This document shows, one piece after another, positions 10,986 through 20,829 of a stretch of DNA of 64,000 nt. The position numbers and the translations under genes were made by a program. Source of the DNA: Lytechinus pictus (taxonomy: Eukaryota; Echinodermata; Echinoidea; Temnopleuroida; Toxopneustidae); NCBI RefSeq assembly GCF_037042905.1, contig NC_087249.1:38059401-38123400 (forward strand), in the 5' to 3' direction. Position 1 is the first letter of the stretch. Each line of letters starts with the position of its first letter. The notes below the pieces were generated by a model. That model made no database searches. It was not told the origin of the DNA and saw only the letters and a list, made by a program, of their open reading frames with translations.

Positions 10986-11140
10986 TGATTCCTCAGAATG
11001 TCACGTGACACACTTTCATCAAATCAGTTGTCAAGGATCTATCCATGTGTTGTATAATAACCCTTATCAAACTGGGGGGAGGTCAATTTGAGCCCCCCCC
11101 CCCCCCCACCCCAATGTTCCAACTAACCCCAGTCTCCCCT

Positions 11141-11600
11141 ATGTAACTGATACTTAAATGTGTCTGATAAGCTCAGTAACAATTATCAAAAGACTGCTAA
11201 TTCTACTGTATAAAGCTTTGAATTACAAAAATATGTCTGAACGTCATGTCCGTTACGCTGGAATTGACCACCTACCAAAAAAATTACTTCGCAATATTTT
11301 TTTTCTACTAATTTATGTTTGATAATAGATTACTGTTCAGAGTGCAACAACATCCAAACCAAATAAGAGTAACTTTAGAAACCATAAAACTAGAGTGAAT
11401 TTAATTTAAAGTAAAAATGTCCGTCCGTGATGAGAGGTAACAGCACCCCCATGAATAAAATGGACTATTCCAGTACTTTTGGAATCATCAATCTTCATGA
11501 AACTAAGTTCTTTGAAACCTGAGATATCAAAGATTATTTTAAAAGCAATTTTGATAGAAATACCTTTAAAAAAAAATTCACCCCAATGCTAACCCTTAAC
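11141..11600. other. no gene recognised
   Basis: Continuation of the host sequence of the 7487-11140 insertion. It contains only the fifth TCATGTCCGTTACGCT copy (11244-11259). Confidence 0.5.
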
Positions 11601-11606
11601 TGATCA

Positions 11607-12180
11607 TGCTCTAATATCCAATTCTTCTAATTCCCACTTGGTCTAATATCCAATTTGTCTAATTTCCATTTGGGCTAATAACCAGTTGGGCTAATTTTCA
11701 CTTGGTCTAATATCCAATTCATCTAATTCCCACTTGGTCTAATATCCAATTCGTCTAAGGGGCAGTTGGGCTAAAAACACTAGGTCTAATTTCCAGTTGG
11801 TCTAACACCACTTGGTCTAATTTCCACTTCGGCTTATTTCCACTTGGTCTAATTTTCATTTTGTCTAATTGCCACATGGTCTAATGACCGTTTGGTCTAA
11901 TTTCCACTTGGTCTAATTTCCATTTAGTCTACTTTCCACTTGGTCTAATATCCAATTGGTCTAATGACCACTTGGTCTAATAGCCAAATGGTCTAATGAC
12001 CACTTGGTCTAATTTCCAATTGGTCTACTGACCACTTGGTCTAATAGGCAAATGGTCTAATGACCACTTGGTCTAATCGCCAATTGGTCTAATGCCCAGT
12101 TGGGCTAATCGTCACTTGGTCTAATTTTCATTTGGTCTAATTCACACTTGGTCTAATGTCCATTTATTCTAATATAACAT
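11607..12180 (+). repeat. degenerate ~16-bp tandem array, TGGTCTAATNNCCANT type
   Basis: More than thirty consecutive degenerate units, mainly CCACTTGGTCTAATTT and TCCAATTGGTCTAATG, fill 570 bp. The same vocabulary appears in the arms of the fold-back element at 35330-35650 and, in inverse, at 38000-38420. The array ends exactly where the dispersed repeat at 12187 begins. Confidence 0.88.
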
Positions 12181-12186
12181 CATTCA

Positions 12187-12450
12187 TTAGGTGGTCTGTC
12201 TTTGACAGATCACCTCTTAATTTTGTCAGAATTTTCTTTATTTATTATTTATTTTTCGCACCTAAGTTTGTCGCCAACTTTTCTCCACATTGGCTCAATC
12301 AATTTGGCTGATTTTTCTGTCATATATATAGAGTCTATCATAGAGACGTCACCCTAAGCTTTTCAAGGTCATCTGGTCATGATGACGTCATCTACGCGCC
12401 ATTTTGTAAAATTAATTTGATCATATCAACATAACGGATCAACAATAATC
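12187..12450 (+). repeat. dispersed repeat, inverted partner of 1-283
   Basis: Same family as the block at the left edge of the window, in the other orientation. It contains AGGTGGTCTGTC near its start and GATGACGTCATC at 12379-12395. Confidence 0.75.
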
Positions 12451-13020
12451 AATCATATTTACATCAAATAAACTTTAGGTCAAAGGTCGCCTGTCAATGT
12501 CATCAAAGGTCATGTAAAGGTCATGACGCCCGCGTCAAAGCTAAAAAAATTATCCAAATGGCCTATGAAAATTTTTTTCAGGTCATTTTAAGCATTCCAA
12601 CATTTTGCGCGTGCGCACGTATGTGCGCGCATTTTCGTGCGTAACAGCGTTACGCAGCATAAATTTGCTCTTTTTTCAATGCGTATCTATTATTGATATA
12701 ATTCTGATCAAAATGATACCTCAATCAGCTCTCTACGATCATTAATGAGGGAATGAGCACCCATTAAAGTTTGCAGCACGCATGCGTGCGAGCTCTTTCC
12801 ATAGGCTCTATATGGGCAAAAACATGCCTATTAAAAAGTCACTGTAGCTCTTCAGAACGAACGGGGACCCCCAATTTTTTTTTCATATTTTGATAGAGTA
12901 TGAATCAATCATATGACTTCATGTCTCATTGGACCCTAAAGTATATTATGAGATCATCAAAATGGCGTCGGAAGTCAAAATATCCATTTTGCGTGTAATG
13001 ATGTCATTATAATTATACAC
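12451..13020. other. repeat-derived, no gene
   Basis: Continuation of dispersed-repeat type sequence with several AAAGGTCA words near 12480-12530, and a CpG-rich GCGCGTGCGCACGTATGTGC stretch near 12605. No coding signal. Confidence 0.4.
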
Positions 13021-13025
13021 TACAG

Positions 13026-13288
13026 AGCATATCCTTGCCAAATGCCCACGTACCCTCCACCTACGAAACACTCTATTGGACAAGATAAGGAATCTCCTAA
13101 AGGATTTTCCCTCTTCAGCAACCTCCTTCAATGCCAGCAATCCCTGCCAACTCACAGCAGCCATCCTACTACCCTATGATGCTTCCCTTCCTCACCCTCT
13201 AAATGCCCTGATCCTAAAACCTACCCTGTACTTCATCTTTAAATTGCATGTCCTTTTCTTGTCCCTTAAACCTGTCAATTCACAGTAA
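13026..13288 (+). pseudogene. C-terminal remnant of a LINE ORF2
   Basis: The frame reads HILAKCPRTLHLRNTLLDKI followed by a leucine-rich tail and a stop. The H-x4-C pattern followed by LHLRNTLLDKI resembles the zinc-knuckle-like end of ORF2 in several non-LTR retrotransposon clades. No reverse transcriptase core is left. The assignment rests on this short pattern only. Confidence 0.4.
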
Positions 13289-14310
13289 CCTGCCTGTCTT
13301 TCAATCCCTTTGGACTAGACATTTACCAGACTCATTGACTCAACTTCTGCAGTGATACCTGCCGATCTCCGAACAGTTGGTGGAACTGAAACGAGAGGGA
13401 GTGGTACGACAGCCAAACTCGAAGTAAGTCACTGCTTTTTTTTCCTTTTATTTATTTTTTTCCTGTTATGGTGCATTTGAGGCCAAAACGGAATAATTAA
13501 CTTAACCACCTTCTTTTTACTGGGATCTTGTTCTTTTTAATATGTAATCATTTAGAATAAAGTGAAAAATCAAAGATCCCCGTTGGGGGGGTTTTGCATT
13601 GCAAACCCCCTAATGGCAGGTGCACGTTCGCGAGCTGTCTGTGTACGAGGAAAAATGAAAAAAATTTTTAAATGCTTCAAAACTCCTCAAAACAGACGGC
13701 TACCAGCTGTCTACTAAGTATAGTAGTACCCACTCACACAAGCATGCGAGGTTAGTACAAGCGAGGTTAGTTGTACTAACCTCACTAACCTCGCACAACA
13801 CATGTCATTTCATAATGAATTTTGACGTTTTCATTCATCACACGAATGTGAGAGAATGAAACACGCCAAAATCTTCACAATATACTAAAATTATTCATCT
13901 TAATGTTATCATATAATTTAATTTTAAAAATGTGCTCGAACATATTTATAAAAAGGGATTTTAAACGCTTACCTCCAAATCTCAGCCAAGATACTCTGTC
14001 CGATCCTTAATACTGCGGTGGAAATTACGCAAACAACAATCGAAATGCAAATTTTTCCTATCGAACAGTCTAGATTCAAGTCGTCGGCGCATAATAGGAA
14101 AATGTACCAAAAAAATCAACAGGTTGCATCTCACGTATAATCGCTGATGGCGCTACATCATAAAATAACGCTGAACAGCGAAAAAAATGCGGAGCGCCTA
14201 GAACACAACCAGCAGTACAGCTGACCTGACGTAAACGACGTAAACAAGCAAGTTTATTAAATAATATCGCGCGCACTCTCTGTGCGTATAGAGAAAACCA
14301 GCGAATTAGC
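13289..14310. other. no gene recognised; one palindrome
   Basis: Mostly unique-looking DNA. It contains the hairpin at 13746-13794 and, at 14100-14290, a CpG-richer stretch just upstream of the possible exon at 14314. Confidence 0.4.
13746..13794. repeat. GCGAGGTTAGTA hairpin
   Basis: GCGAGGTTAGTACAA is followed by GCGAGGTTAG and then TTGTACTAACCTC and ACTAACCTCGC, so a 13-bp inner stem can form around a 10-nt loop with an outer alternative pairing. The same word forms the perfect hairpin at 43683-43712. Confidence 0.8.
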
Positions 14311-14313
14311 TCC

Positions 14314-14397
14314 ATGCCTGCTTCGACATCAAGAAAAATCATTGATATAAAGTACCAGAAAGACAGAGAGGAAATGAAATTGGCTTCATATCGTTTG
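14314..14397 (+). CDS. possible first coding exon, 28 codons ending at a GTAAGT donor
   Basis: An ATG at 14314 opens 28 codons (MPASTSRKIIDIKYQKDREE then MKLASYRL) that end exactly at a canonical donor, TTTG/GTAAGT, in phase 0. The upstream 200 bases are CpG-richer than their surroundings. I do not recognise the peptide and cannot find a following exon, because the next 6 kb is filled with transposons. A chance ATG-to-donor arrangement is quite possible. Confidence 0.2.
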
Positions 14398-14399
14398 GT

Positions 14400-15500
14400 A
14401 AGTTTCATATCCAAAGCTTACCTTATTTTAAATAGGTATCTAGGCCCTACTTCTAATTTTTACAAAAAAATTAATAAACTTATTGCAAGTGCCGTGCCAG
14501 TGGTTATCCTGTGCACGGCGGCGGTAATGTACCCGTGGGTGAGTAGTACCGTACTACTAGTAGATCTAGTCTGAAATAAGTAGATATACATACCTTTTTT
14601 TGAACTTTGATTAATAAATGTCCCTCGTAGTATTTGAAGTTCTGCCAGTAAGCCAGTCTGTGATCTATAGCATTTGCAGTCGACATTTTGTCTGAAAGTT
14701 CAGTGTAAATAAATTGAAACTTGAGAAAGTTTCAACTGTAATGTAAACCACTGAATGAATGAGTCTTCAGTCCAAGTTCAGATGTTCATTTGCAGTCGAC
14801 AAACACAGCACTATCGTCACTAAAAACAGCTTTAGCATAATAGAATAGAAACGGTCTACATGTATGTTAGCTCCATGCTAAAAATTTAGCGAAACGGAAC
14901 GACAACAGGGTAGTTCCCCTTTTGCTCCCTGGCGTTTCTTCTACAATGGCTCGAGCTCGTGATCCGATTTTGGCCTCGCACTCGCAGTAATGAAACGTCA
15001 ACAAGTGGCACACACCTCAGTCTACTAGTAAAGTAGTAGTAGTACGTACATGATTACTCCATACTGCTCCTTAACATGCTTAATTGTGATCAAAATCCAA
15101 ATCGACATACAGCGAGGCGTAATCCAAGTACAGATTAATGTCAAGAATGAATTATCCGCCTCACCAGCCAATATCTGATGCAAAATTTGGGGCAAAACTA
15201 TTGCGGAAGTTCAGAGATACCGGTATATTTACACTGCAAGCTCGCTGTGTAATTATGCTTCAACTAGACTGGTAGTGCTACATCGCCAAATCAGAAACTT
15301 TCGCGCATGCATGCACTAGTAGAGTAAAGTCGAGCAAACTTTATGTGCTAGTTCAATCAGTGCTAACTGATGGTTCCCGGAAGCGAATATTTTTTCCGTA
15401 CATGGAAACGCTATGGGACATGAATTATTCATAAATTGAGCTAAAAATCTGAAGTGCGCAGGTGCATGGACTTGTCGATAGTTCTATAGCTTTATCAATT
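14400..15500. other. no gene recognised
   Basis: No repeat pair, RNA gene or protein-like frame could be supported. Confidence 0.45.
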
Positions 15501-15870
15501 TGTACATGAACGAATGGACGAGCACACTCTTGTACATAAATGAATGGACTCCATCCCCCTCTCCCTGCTTCATCAAGTTTCGATTTCTCTCATCCCCTCT
15601 CTCTGGCAATCTCACTCCCTTCCTCTCTCTCGCAATGAATGTCCTCGCCACCCCTCCATCTAAATTTATGTTTCGTTCTCTTTCTCTTTGTGCTCCCCCC
15701 ACTTTCATGCAACCTCTCTCTCCCCCTCTGTTTCTTTCTGAAACATGACTGAATGGACTCGCATAATGTCCTCGCCACCCCCCCCCCCTCCTCTCCATCT
15801 AGTTTCACTCTCTCTCTCTCTCTCTTGCACTCATATGTTTCTCTCAACCTCCCTCTTGCAATCTCTCCCC
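15500..15870 (+). repeat. pyrimidine-rich imperfect duplication
   Basis: Two C/T-rich blocks share AATGTCCTCGCCACCCC followed by CCATCTA and ACCTC-type words (about 15636-15725 and 15765-15860, offset near 128 bp). Paired ATGAATGGACT-type words lie at 15510-15550. Frames here are shadows. Confidence 0.65.
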
Positions 15871-15951
15871 TTCTATCCCATCTCGCCTTTTCCCCCTTGA
15901 TCCATCCTCGCTCCCGCGCTCAAATTTGTCGATCTACTCTTGACTAATTAA

Positions 15952-17716
15952 AGGGATGGTCCATGCTGGAGATATTTATATCTCAATAAATAGAGTAAAA
16001 TTCACAAAGCAAAATGCTGCAAATTTGATCAAAATCGGATAACAAATAACAAAGTTATTGAATTTTAAAAATTTGCATCATTCCGGCGAAACAGTTCTAG
16101 GCATGTCTTTATGAATATTCATTAGGTGGGCTGATGATATCATATCCCCACTTGCATGACTTGTTCTTTTGTATTTTATTGTATGAAATTAGGTTTATTC
16201 AAAATTTGTCCACCAAGAACTGAAACAATTGGATTGACAACTGATTAAGTGTATTAGTTAGTTATTGCCGCAACTTATTTCATCATAATGGAGACACATC
16301 ATCTACACATGTATGAAAAAAGTGAAACAATTATGATTTCATGTAATAACATAAGAAAAAGGAAGGTCAGGATGTAACATTATCAGCCCACCTAATGAAT
16401 ATTCATGACCAGTGGCGTAACTACGGGGGGGGGGCATGGGGGGCACGTGCCCCCCCCCCCCCCAATCGGCTGGCCAAAAAAAAAAAAAAAAACGAGGAAG
16501 AGGAAGAGGAGAAAAAGAGGGAGAAAGGAAGAGAAACGTAGTGGGAATAAAGAAATTATTGTTCATTATAATGTTATATTATAATGATGTTATGTTATAA
16601 TATATAAGAAACATTATTTCATAAGTTTATTTTGCTCAGGCCTAGATGTCTTCATTGTTCCCGGTACTCGCATTGTCTGTTTAACGTTTTTAAGTCAATA
16701 TACACCAAATATATTTCCTCGCACTTCGACTTATTATTGTTTTATGTAGTGACATATGATTCTTTTTCATGACTACTTAAAGTGATTGCCCCATTTTAAG
16801 GTGTTAATATAAAACATTTCCTGTCCGTGCTTACGTTCGCACTAGTAGATTGGTGAGATATGTCTGCTCTTCATGAATTCCTAAAAATCAGTCCTTAAAA
16901 TGTCCCTTTTTCTGATCTGAATATCAAAATTTTTCAGCTCGCGCTTCGCGCTCGCATCATTTGGTTAGTGAAATACGTATCGTATGGTCTTAGTGAATTC
17001 TTACAAACAGGCCTTAGAATGCCTCTCTTCAGGTCTGAATATCCTAAATTTTCTCACGCTCGCAATATTTGATGAGTGAGATGCGTAGTATCATGATTAC
17101 AATGACAACAAAAAGTGCTTCATGTATTTAGATGTAGCAAAATCAGCAAGCGCTTTGCACTCGCATTAGATGACTATGGTGAGATATGTATACTCTTAAT
17201 GGATTCCTAAAATATAGTCCTTAACATGTCCTTGTTTGGGGTCAATATTTACAAAAATTTCAGCTCGCGCTTCGCGCTCGCATTGTTTGTTTAGCGAGAC
17301 AGGTATGTATCATGATTACAAAAATTTACTTATAATGTCCTTTTTTGGTCTGCATATCAAAAATTTTCAGCTCGCGCTTCGCGCTCGCATTATTTGAGCA
17401 GTGACATACATATCCAATTAATGGCACTGTCTTTAAAATGTCCCTATTAGGTCAGTATACCTGGCAACTGAGCGCGCTTCGCGCGCTCACTAAGTGACTC
17501 AAATATTTTGCTGGTGCCCCCCCCCCCCAATGCCGTGACTCACGGTACGCCACTGTTCATGACGATGTGCATATAACTGTTCTAAAAAAATATTGATAAA
17601 CTTTAAAATTCAATCACTTTATTTCTGATCCAATTTTGATGAAATTTTCAGCATTTTGCTTTGTGAATTTTACTCTATTTATTTAGATAGAAATATTTTC
17701 AACCCGGCCTATCCCT
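15952..17716. mobile_element. TTAA-flanked element with ~95-bp inverted ends, interrupted by a hAT-like insertion
   Basis: TTAA flanks both ends exactly (15948-15951 and 17717-17720). The ends begin AGGGATGGTCCATGC and, in inverse, AGGGATAGGCCGGGT. They share long blocks such as AATAAATAGAGTAAAATTCA and CAAAGCAAAATGCTG. Inside, GAATATTCATTAGGTGGGCT (16115) pairs in inverse with 16385-16404. TTAA duplication points to the piggyBac superfamily, though no transposase remains. The 16410-17555 element sits inside it; without it the MITE would be about 620 bp. Confidence 0.82.
16410..17555. mobile_element. hAT-like element, CAGTGGCGTA ends, copy 1
   Basis: The ends CAGTGGCGTAACTACGGGGG and, in inverse, CAGTGGCGTACCGTGAGTCA lie within an exact 8-bp duplication TTCATGAC (16402-16409 and 17556-17563). 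The interior has a poly-G/poly-C stretch, an A-run, and repeated AGCTCGCGCTTCGCGCTCGC words at 16936, 17264 and 17371. No coding capacity. CAG-type ends with an 8-bp duplication suggest a non-autonomous hAT element. Confidence 0.88.
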
Positions 17717-17797
17717 TTAATGGAACAGCCAAATATTCGCACAGTGGGTTTTTATTACGATAGACCTTTTCATGTTACGCAATATAATAATGTCCAA

Positions 17798-18790
17798 CAG
17801 TGGCGTACCGTGGGTCACGGCATTGGGGGGGCACCAGCAAAAATTTCGAGTCACTTAGGGAGCGCGCGAAGCGCGCTCCATTGTCAGGTATACTGACCTT
17901 ATAGATATATTTTAAGGACATGCAGTGCCATTAAACGGATATGTATCTCACTGGTTAAATAATGCGAGCGCGAAGCGCGAGCTGAAAATTTTTGATATTC
18001 AGAGCTAAAAAGGGACATTATAAGCAATTTTTTATAATCATGTAACTGTCTCGCTAAACAAACAATGCGAGTGCGAAGCGCGAGCTAAAATTTTTGTATA
18101 TATTGACCCTAAACAGGGAAATTTTAAGGACTATATTTTAGAATCCATTAAGAGTATAAATATCTCACCATAGTCATCTAATGCTAGTGCCATCCTTTGC
18201 TGATTTTGTTAGAATTACATTTAAGCACATTCATGAAGCACCTTTTGTAGTTATTGTAATGATTTTCATACGCATCTTACTAATCAAATACTGCAATTGC
18301 GAAGCGCGAGCTGAAAATTAAGGAAATTCAGACCTGAAGGGGGGCATTCTAAGGCTTGTTTGTAGGAATTCCCTAATATTTCTCTAACCAAATGATGCTG
18401 GCGCGAAGCGCGAGTGGAAATTTTTTGTATATATTGACCCCAAACATGGATATTTTAAGGACTATGTTGTACATTGATTTGAAAACGGGAGGTTTTAGTA
18501 CAACATGATTATATATCTCGTTAAACAGTCTATGCGAGCACCAGGAACAATGAAGACACAATGAAGCAAATAATGTTTCATAAAGTTATGAAAAAATGCT
18601 TCTTATGTAATATAACATAATATAATACAACATTTTTTCTTTCAATAATTTCTCTTTTTCCCACTTTTTTTTTCTTTTCACCTCCTTTTCTCATTTTCCC
18701 CGTTTTTTTTTTTTTTTTTTTTTTTGGCCAGCCGATGGGGGGGGGGGGGGGGGGCACGTGCCCCCCATGCCCCCCGTAGTTACGCCACTG
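17798..18790. mobile_element. hAT-like element, CAGTGGCGTA ends, copy 2 (inverted relative to copy 1)
   Basis: Same family as 16410-17555 but in the opposite orientation, with its own exact 8-bp duplication ATGTCCAA (17790-17797 and 18791-18798). The order of internal blocks is reversed: the GCGAAGCGCGAGC words come first, then a T-run and the GGCCAGCCGATGGGG block next to the right end. The pair of copies is separated by only 242 bp. Confidence 0.88.
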
Positions 18791-19154
18791 ATGTCCAATA
18801 TAATTATAAAAAGTCGCAAGTTCATTATCGTTTTGGGGGTAACTGTCCAGAGAACCTTTAATTCATCACTCAGTCTTTGACCAAAAATAACTTTTTATAA
18901 TTTTTAATATCCCCCCCCAAAAAAAAAAAATCCATATTTTATTGTTCGAAATAGACACCAGAAATGAAATACTCCGAAAATCTGTTTTGCCTATTTGATC
19001 GTAGGCCTAGCAGCCGCTGTGCAGCGCCAGAACGACGAGGCTCTATCCCTTTAAGTGAGGACCCCTCAAAGAATGAATCAAGATTTGTAGGTACAGGTAT
19101 AAAACGAAAATGAGAATGAGAGAAAAAAAAATAATAAGGTTGATGTGATGGTTG

Positions 19155-19374
19155 ATGAAGAAATACCGAGATAATGGAAGAAGAGGATATATAAGGTGGT
19201 GCACATCTATATCATATGCGCTAGTGCTATTAGCCTCGGTCTCAATCGGCCATTTTGTTTTGAATTCTGAAAGAGGAGAGCTACCGCGACAGAACTTTTC
19301 GTTTTTTGAGGTTCCAGTCTGTGCCTCGATGTCAGGAAGCTGCCACTCGTTAGACCTTCATCCATATAATCGTG
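19155..19374 (+). CDS. candidate first exon of a secreted or type II membrane protein
   Basis: An ATG at 19155 (an in-frame stop lies nine bases upstream) opens 73 codons plus one base, ending at the canonical donor CGTG/GTAAGT. The peptide starts with a basic stretch (MKKYRDNGRRGYIRW) and a hydrophobic segment of about 18 residues (SISYALVLLASVSIGHFVL). A polar region with two Cys-containing words (VPVCASMSGSC) follows. This is the layout of a signal peptide or signal anchor in the first coding exon of a secreted, or Golgi-type membrane, protein. I do not recognise the family and found no second exon in the repeats downstream. Confidence 0.4.
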
Positions 19375-19472
19375 GTAAGTGCTTAATTTCTGTTTTAACT
19401 ATTTATTCGGGTAATTATTTAGACCATACTTCACGCTACTACCGTGGGTATGGTGAATTACACGGTAAGCCC

Positions 19473-19885
19473 GGATTTGCGCCAGAGATGCTGAATCGAC
19501 GCCAGTTTTATGCACATTGATATATGAATGGGGAATTGAAAATACAAGTTGTGAATCTTTTTCCATTAATGGTTTCTGCTTTACTAGCTCCATGCTGTCT
19601 TTTCAATCAAGTTGGATAAACCAACACTTTGATTTGGGTTCATTGTCATTATTTTGGTTAATTCTATAAAAACTGCCGGATAAGCGCCAAAGATGCTGAA
19701 TCGACGCCAGTTTTATGCAGATTATATGAATGGGGAATTTCAAATACAAGTTGTGAATCTTTTTCCATAAATGATTTCTGCTTTACTAGCTCCATGCTGT
19801 CTTTTCAATCAAGTTGGATAAACCAACACTTTGATTTGGGTTCATTGTCATTATTTTGGTTATTTCCATAAAAAACTGCCGGATT
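19473..19885 (+). repeat. tandem duplication, 205-bp unit
   Basis: Two adjacent nearly identical copies begin GATGCTGAATCGACGCCAGT (19487 and 19692) and include GGATAAACCAACACTTTGAT. A partial third start (GCCGGATTT, TACGCCAG) follows. It lies just after the donor of the 19155 exon, so it would be intronic. Confidence 0.88.
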
Positions 19886-20820
19886 TTGCTGGATTTACGC
19901 CAGCATAACTGCACTTGATAGGGTAAAGTTGTAAGTGGTGAGGCGCACCCGCGATTCCCAATGTGTTACCGTAATATTAATATTAATGAGCAACGTCATC
20001 GGTCGAACGAGATCTCCAAGCTCATGAATATTAATGACCTGCCGGATTGACGCCAATATAGTCTCAACCCTTTCGGTTGGGATCAATGGTTGCAGTTACC
20101 GATTATCTGCAAATGCAAAGAAAATTCCACTGTAGATTGTAGGTCCTAAATATGCAGCTTACTGTTCCAGATCACTAGATATTCTGGAATTTAATTGTCT
20201 ATATCCACTATCCAGTCCAAATTCTGCCAGATTCTTCAAGTTCAAAATTGAAGGAAGCAGACTACACAGACATGACAGAAGGAGTCCGACGTCGCGACTA
20301 ATTCTGCGCATCAGAATAGTATGGTATTTTTAAATAGGCACATTTGATGCTTGTATTTCCTTTTTCAATTTCTTCTAGTTATGTGACGGTAGGCCTATGA
20401 CATATCTCGTACTTACTGTGAAAGGCCTAACCAGCTGCATAGGACGAGGGCGTTTCTGGAAATTCTGGTCTTGAACTACATTTTTTTCTTGTTTTTCTCC
20501 TTTATTTTCTATATTAATCGACACATTTGCATCCCCCGGTGCATGCAGCCTCTCTATTCTACCCCATCTTTATTTTTGTTTTCCCCTTAGACTTGGTTTT
20601 AGTTCCTCTTTCCCTTCCCATTATTTTCCTTCTCTCTCGATTTCTTTTCCTCTTATTGCTGGGGGATACCAAGGGTGACATGGATAGACAATCAAACTTA
20701 CTTGATCGACCCCGCCCCCCCCCCCCCCCTTGGCCCAATTGGAAATTGTGCGAGTAGTCGTCTGTATATCATTATCAATTCTCCAATTAACCAGTTTCTA
20801 ACGTTCTCAACACTGTGTAT
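19886..20820. other. no gene recognised
   Basis: Mixed sequence with a C-run near 20710. No repeat partner or exon is supported. Confidence 0.45.
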
Positions 20821-20829
20821 ATTATGCCG

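Larger units (their letters stand above)
7487..11140. mobile_element. element with ~25-bp inverted ends of GGGGTTAGTTGGAACA type, carrying nested insertions
   Basis: The left end AGGGGAGACCGGGGTTAG plus TTGGAACAT (7487-7513) is matched in inverse at 11113-11140, with one C/T difference in the GAC(C/T)GGGG stretch. Additional copies of GGGGTTAGTTGGAACA and its inverse TGTTCCAACTTACCCC occur internally at 7858-7921, so the left 435 bp may be a complete smaller element. No transposase is visible. The target duplication could not be settled: the flanks share only ATGT, offset by two bases. Superfamily unknown. Confidence 0.7.

Noticed and set aside
14076..14414. 112-codon minus-strand frame opposite the 14314 exon
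   Set aside because: No recognisable features and no acceptor or donor at useful places; the plus-strand ATG-to-donor arrangement explains the stretch at least as well.
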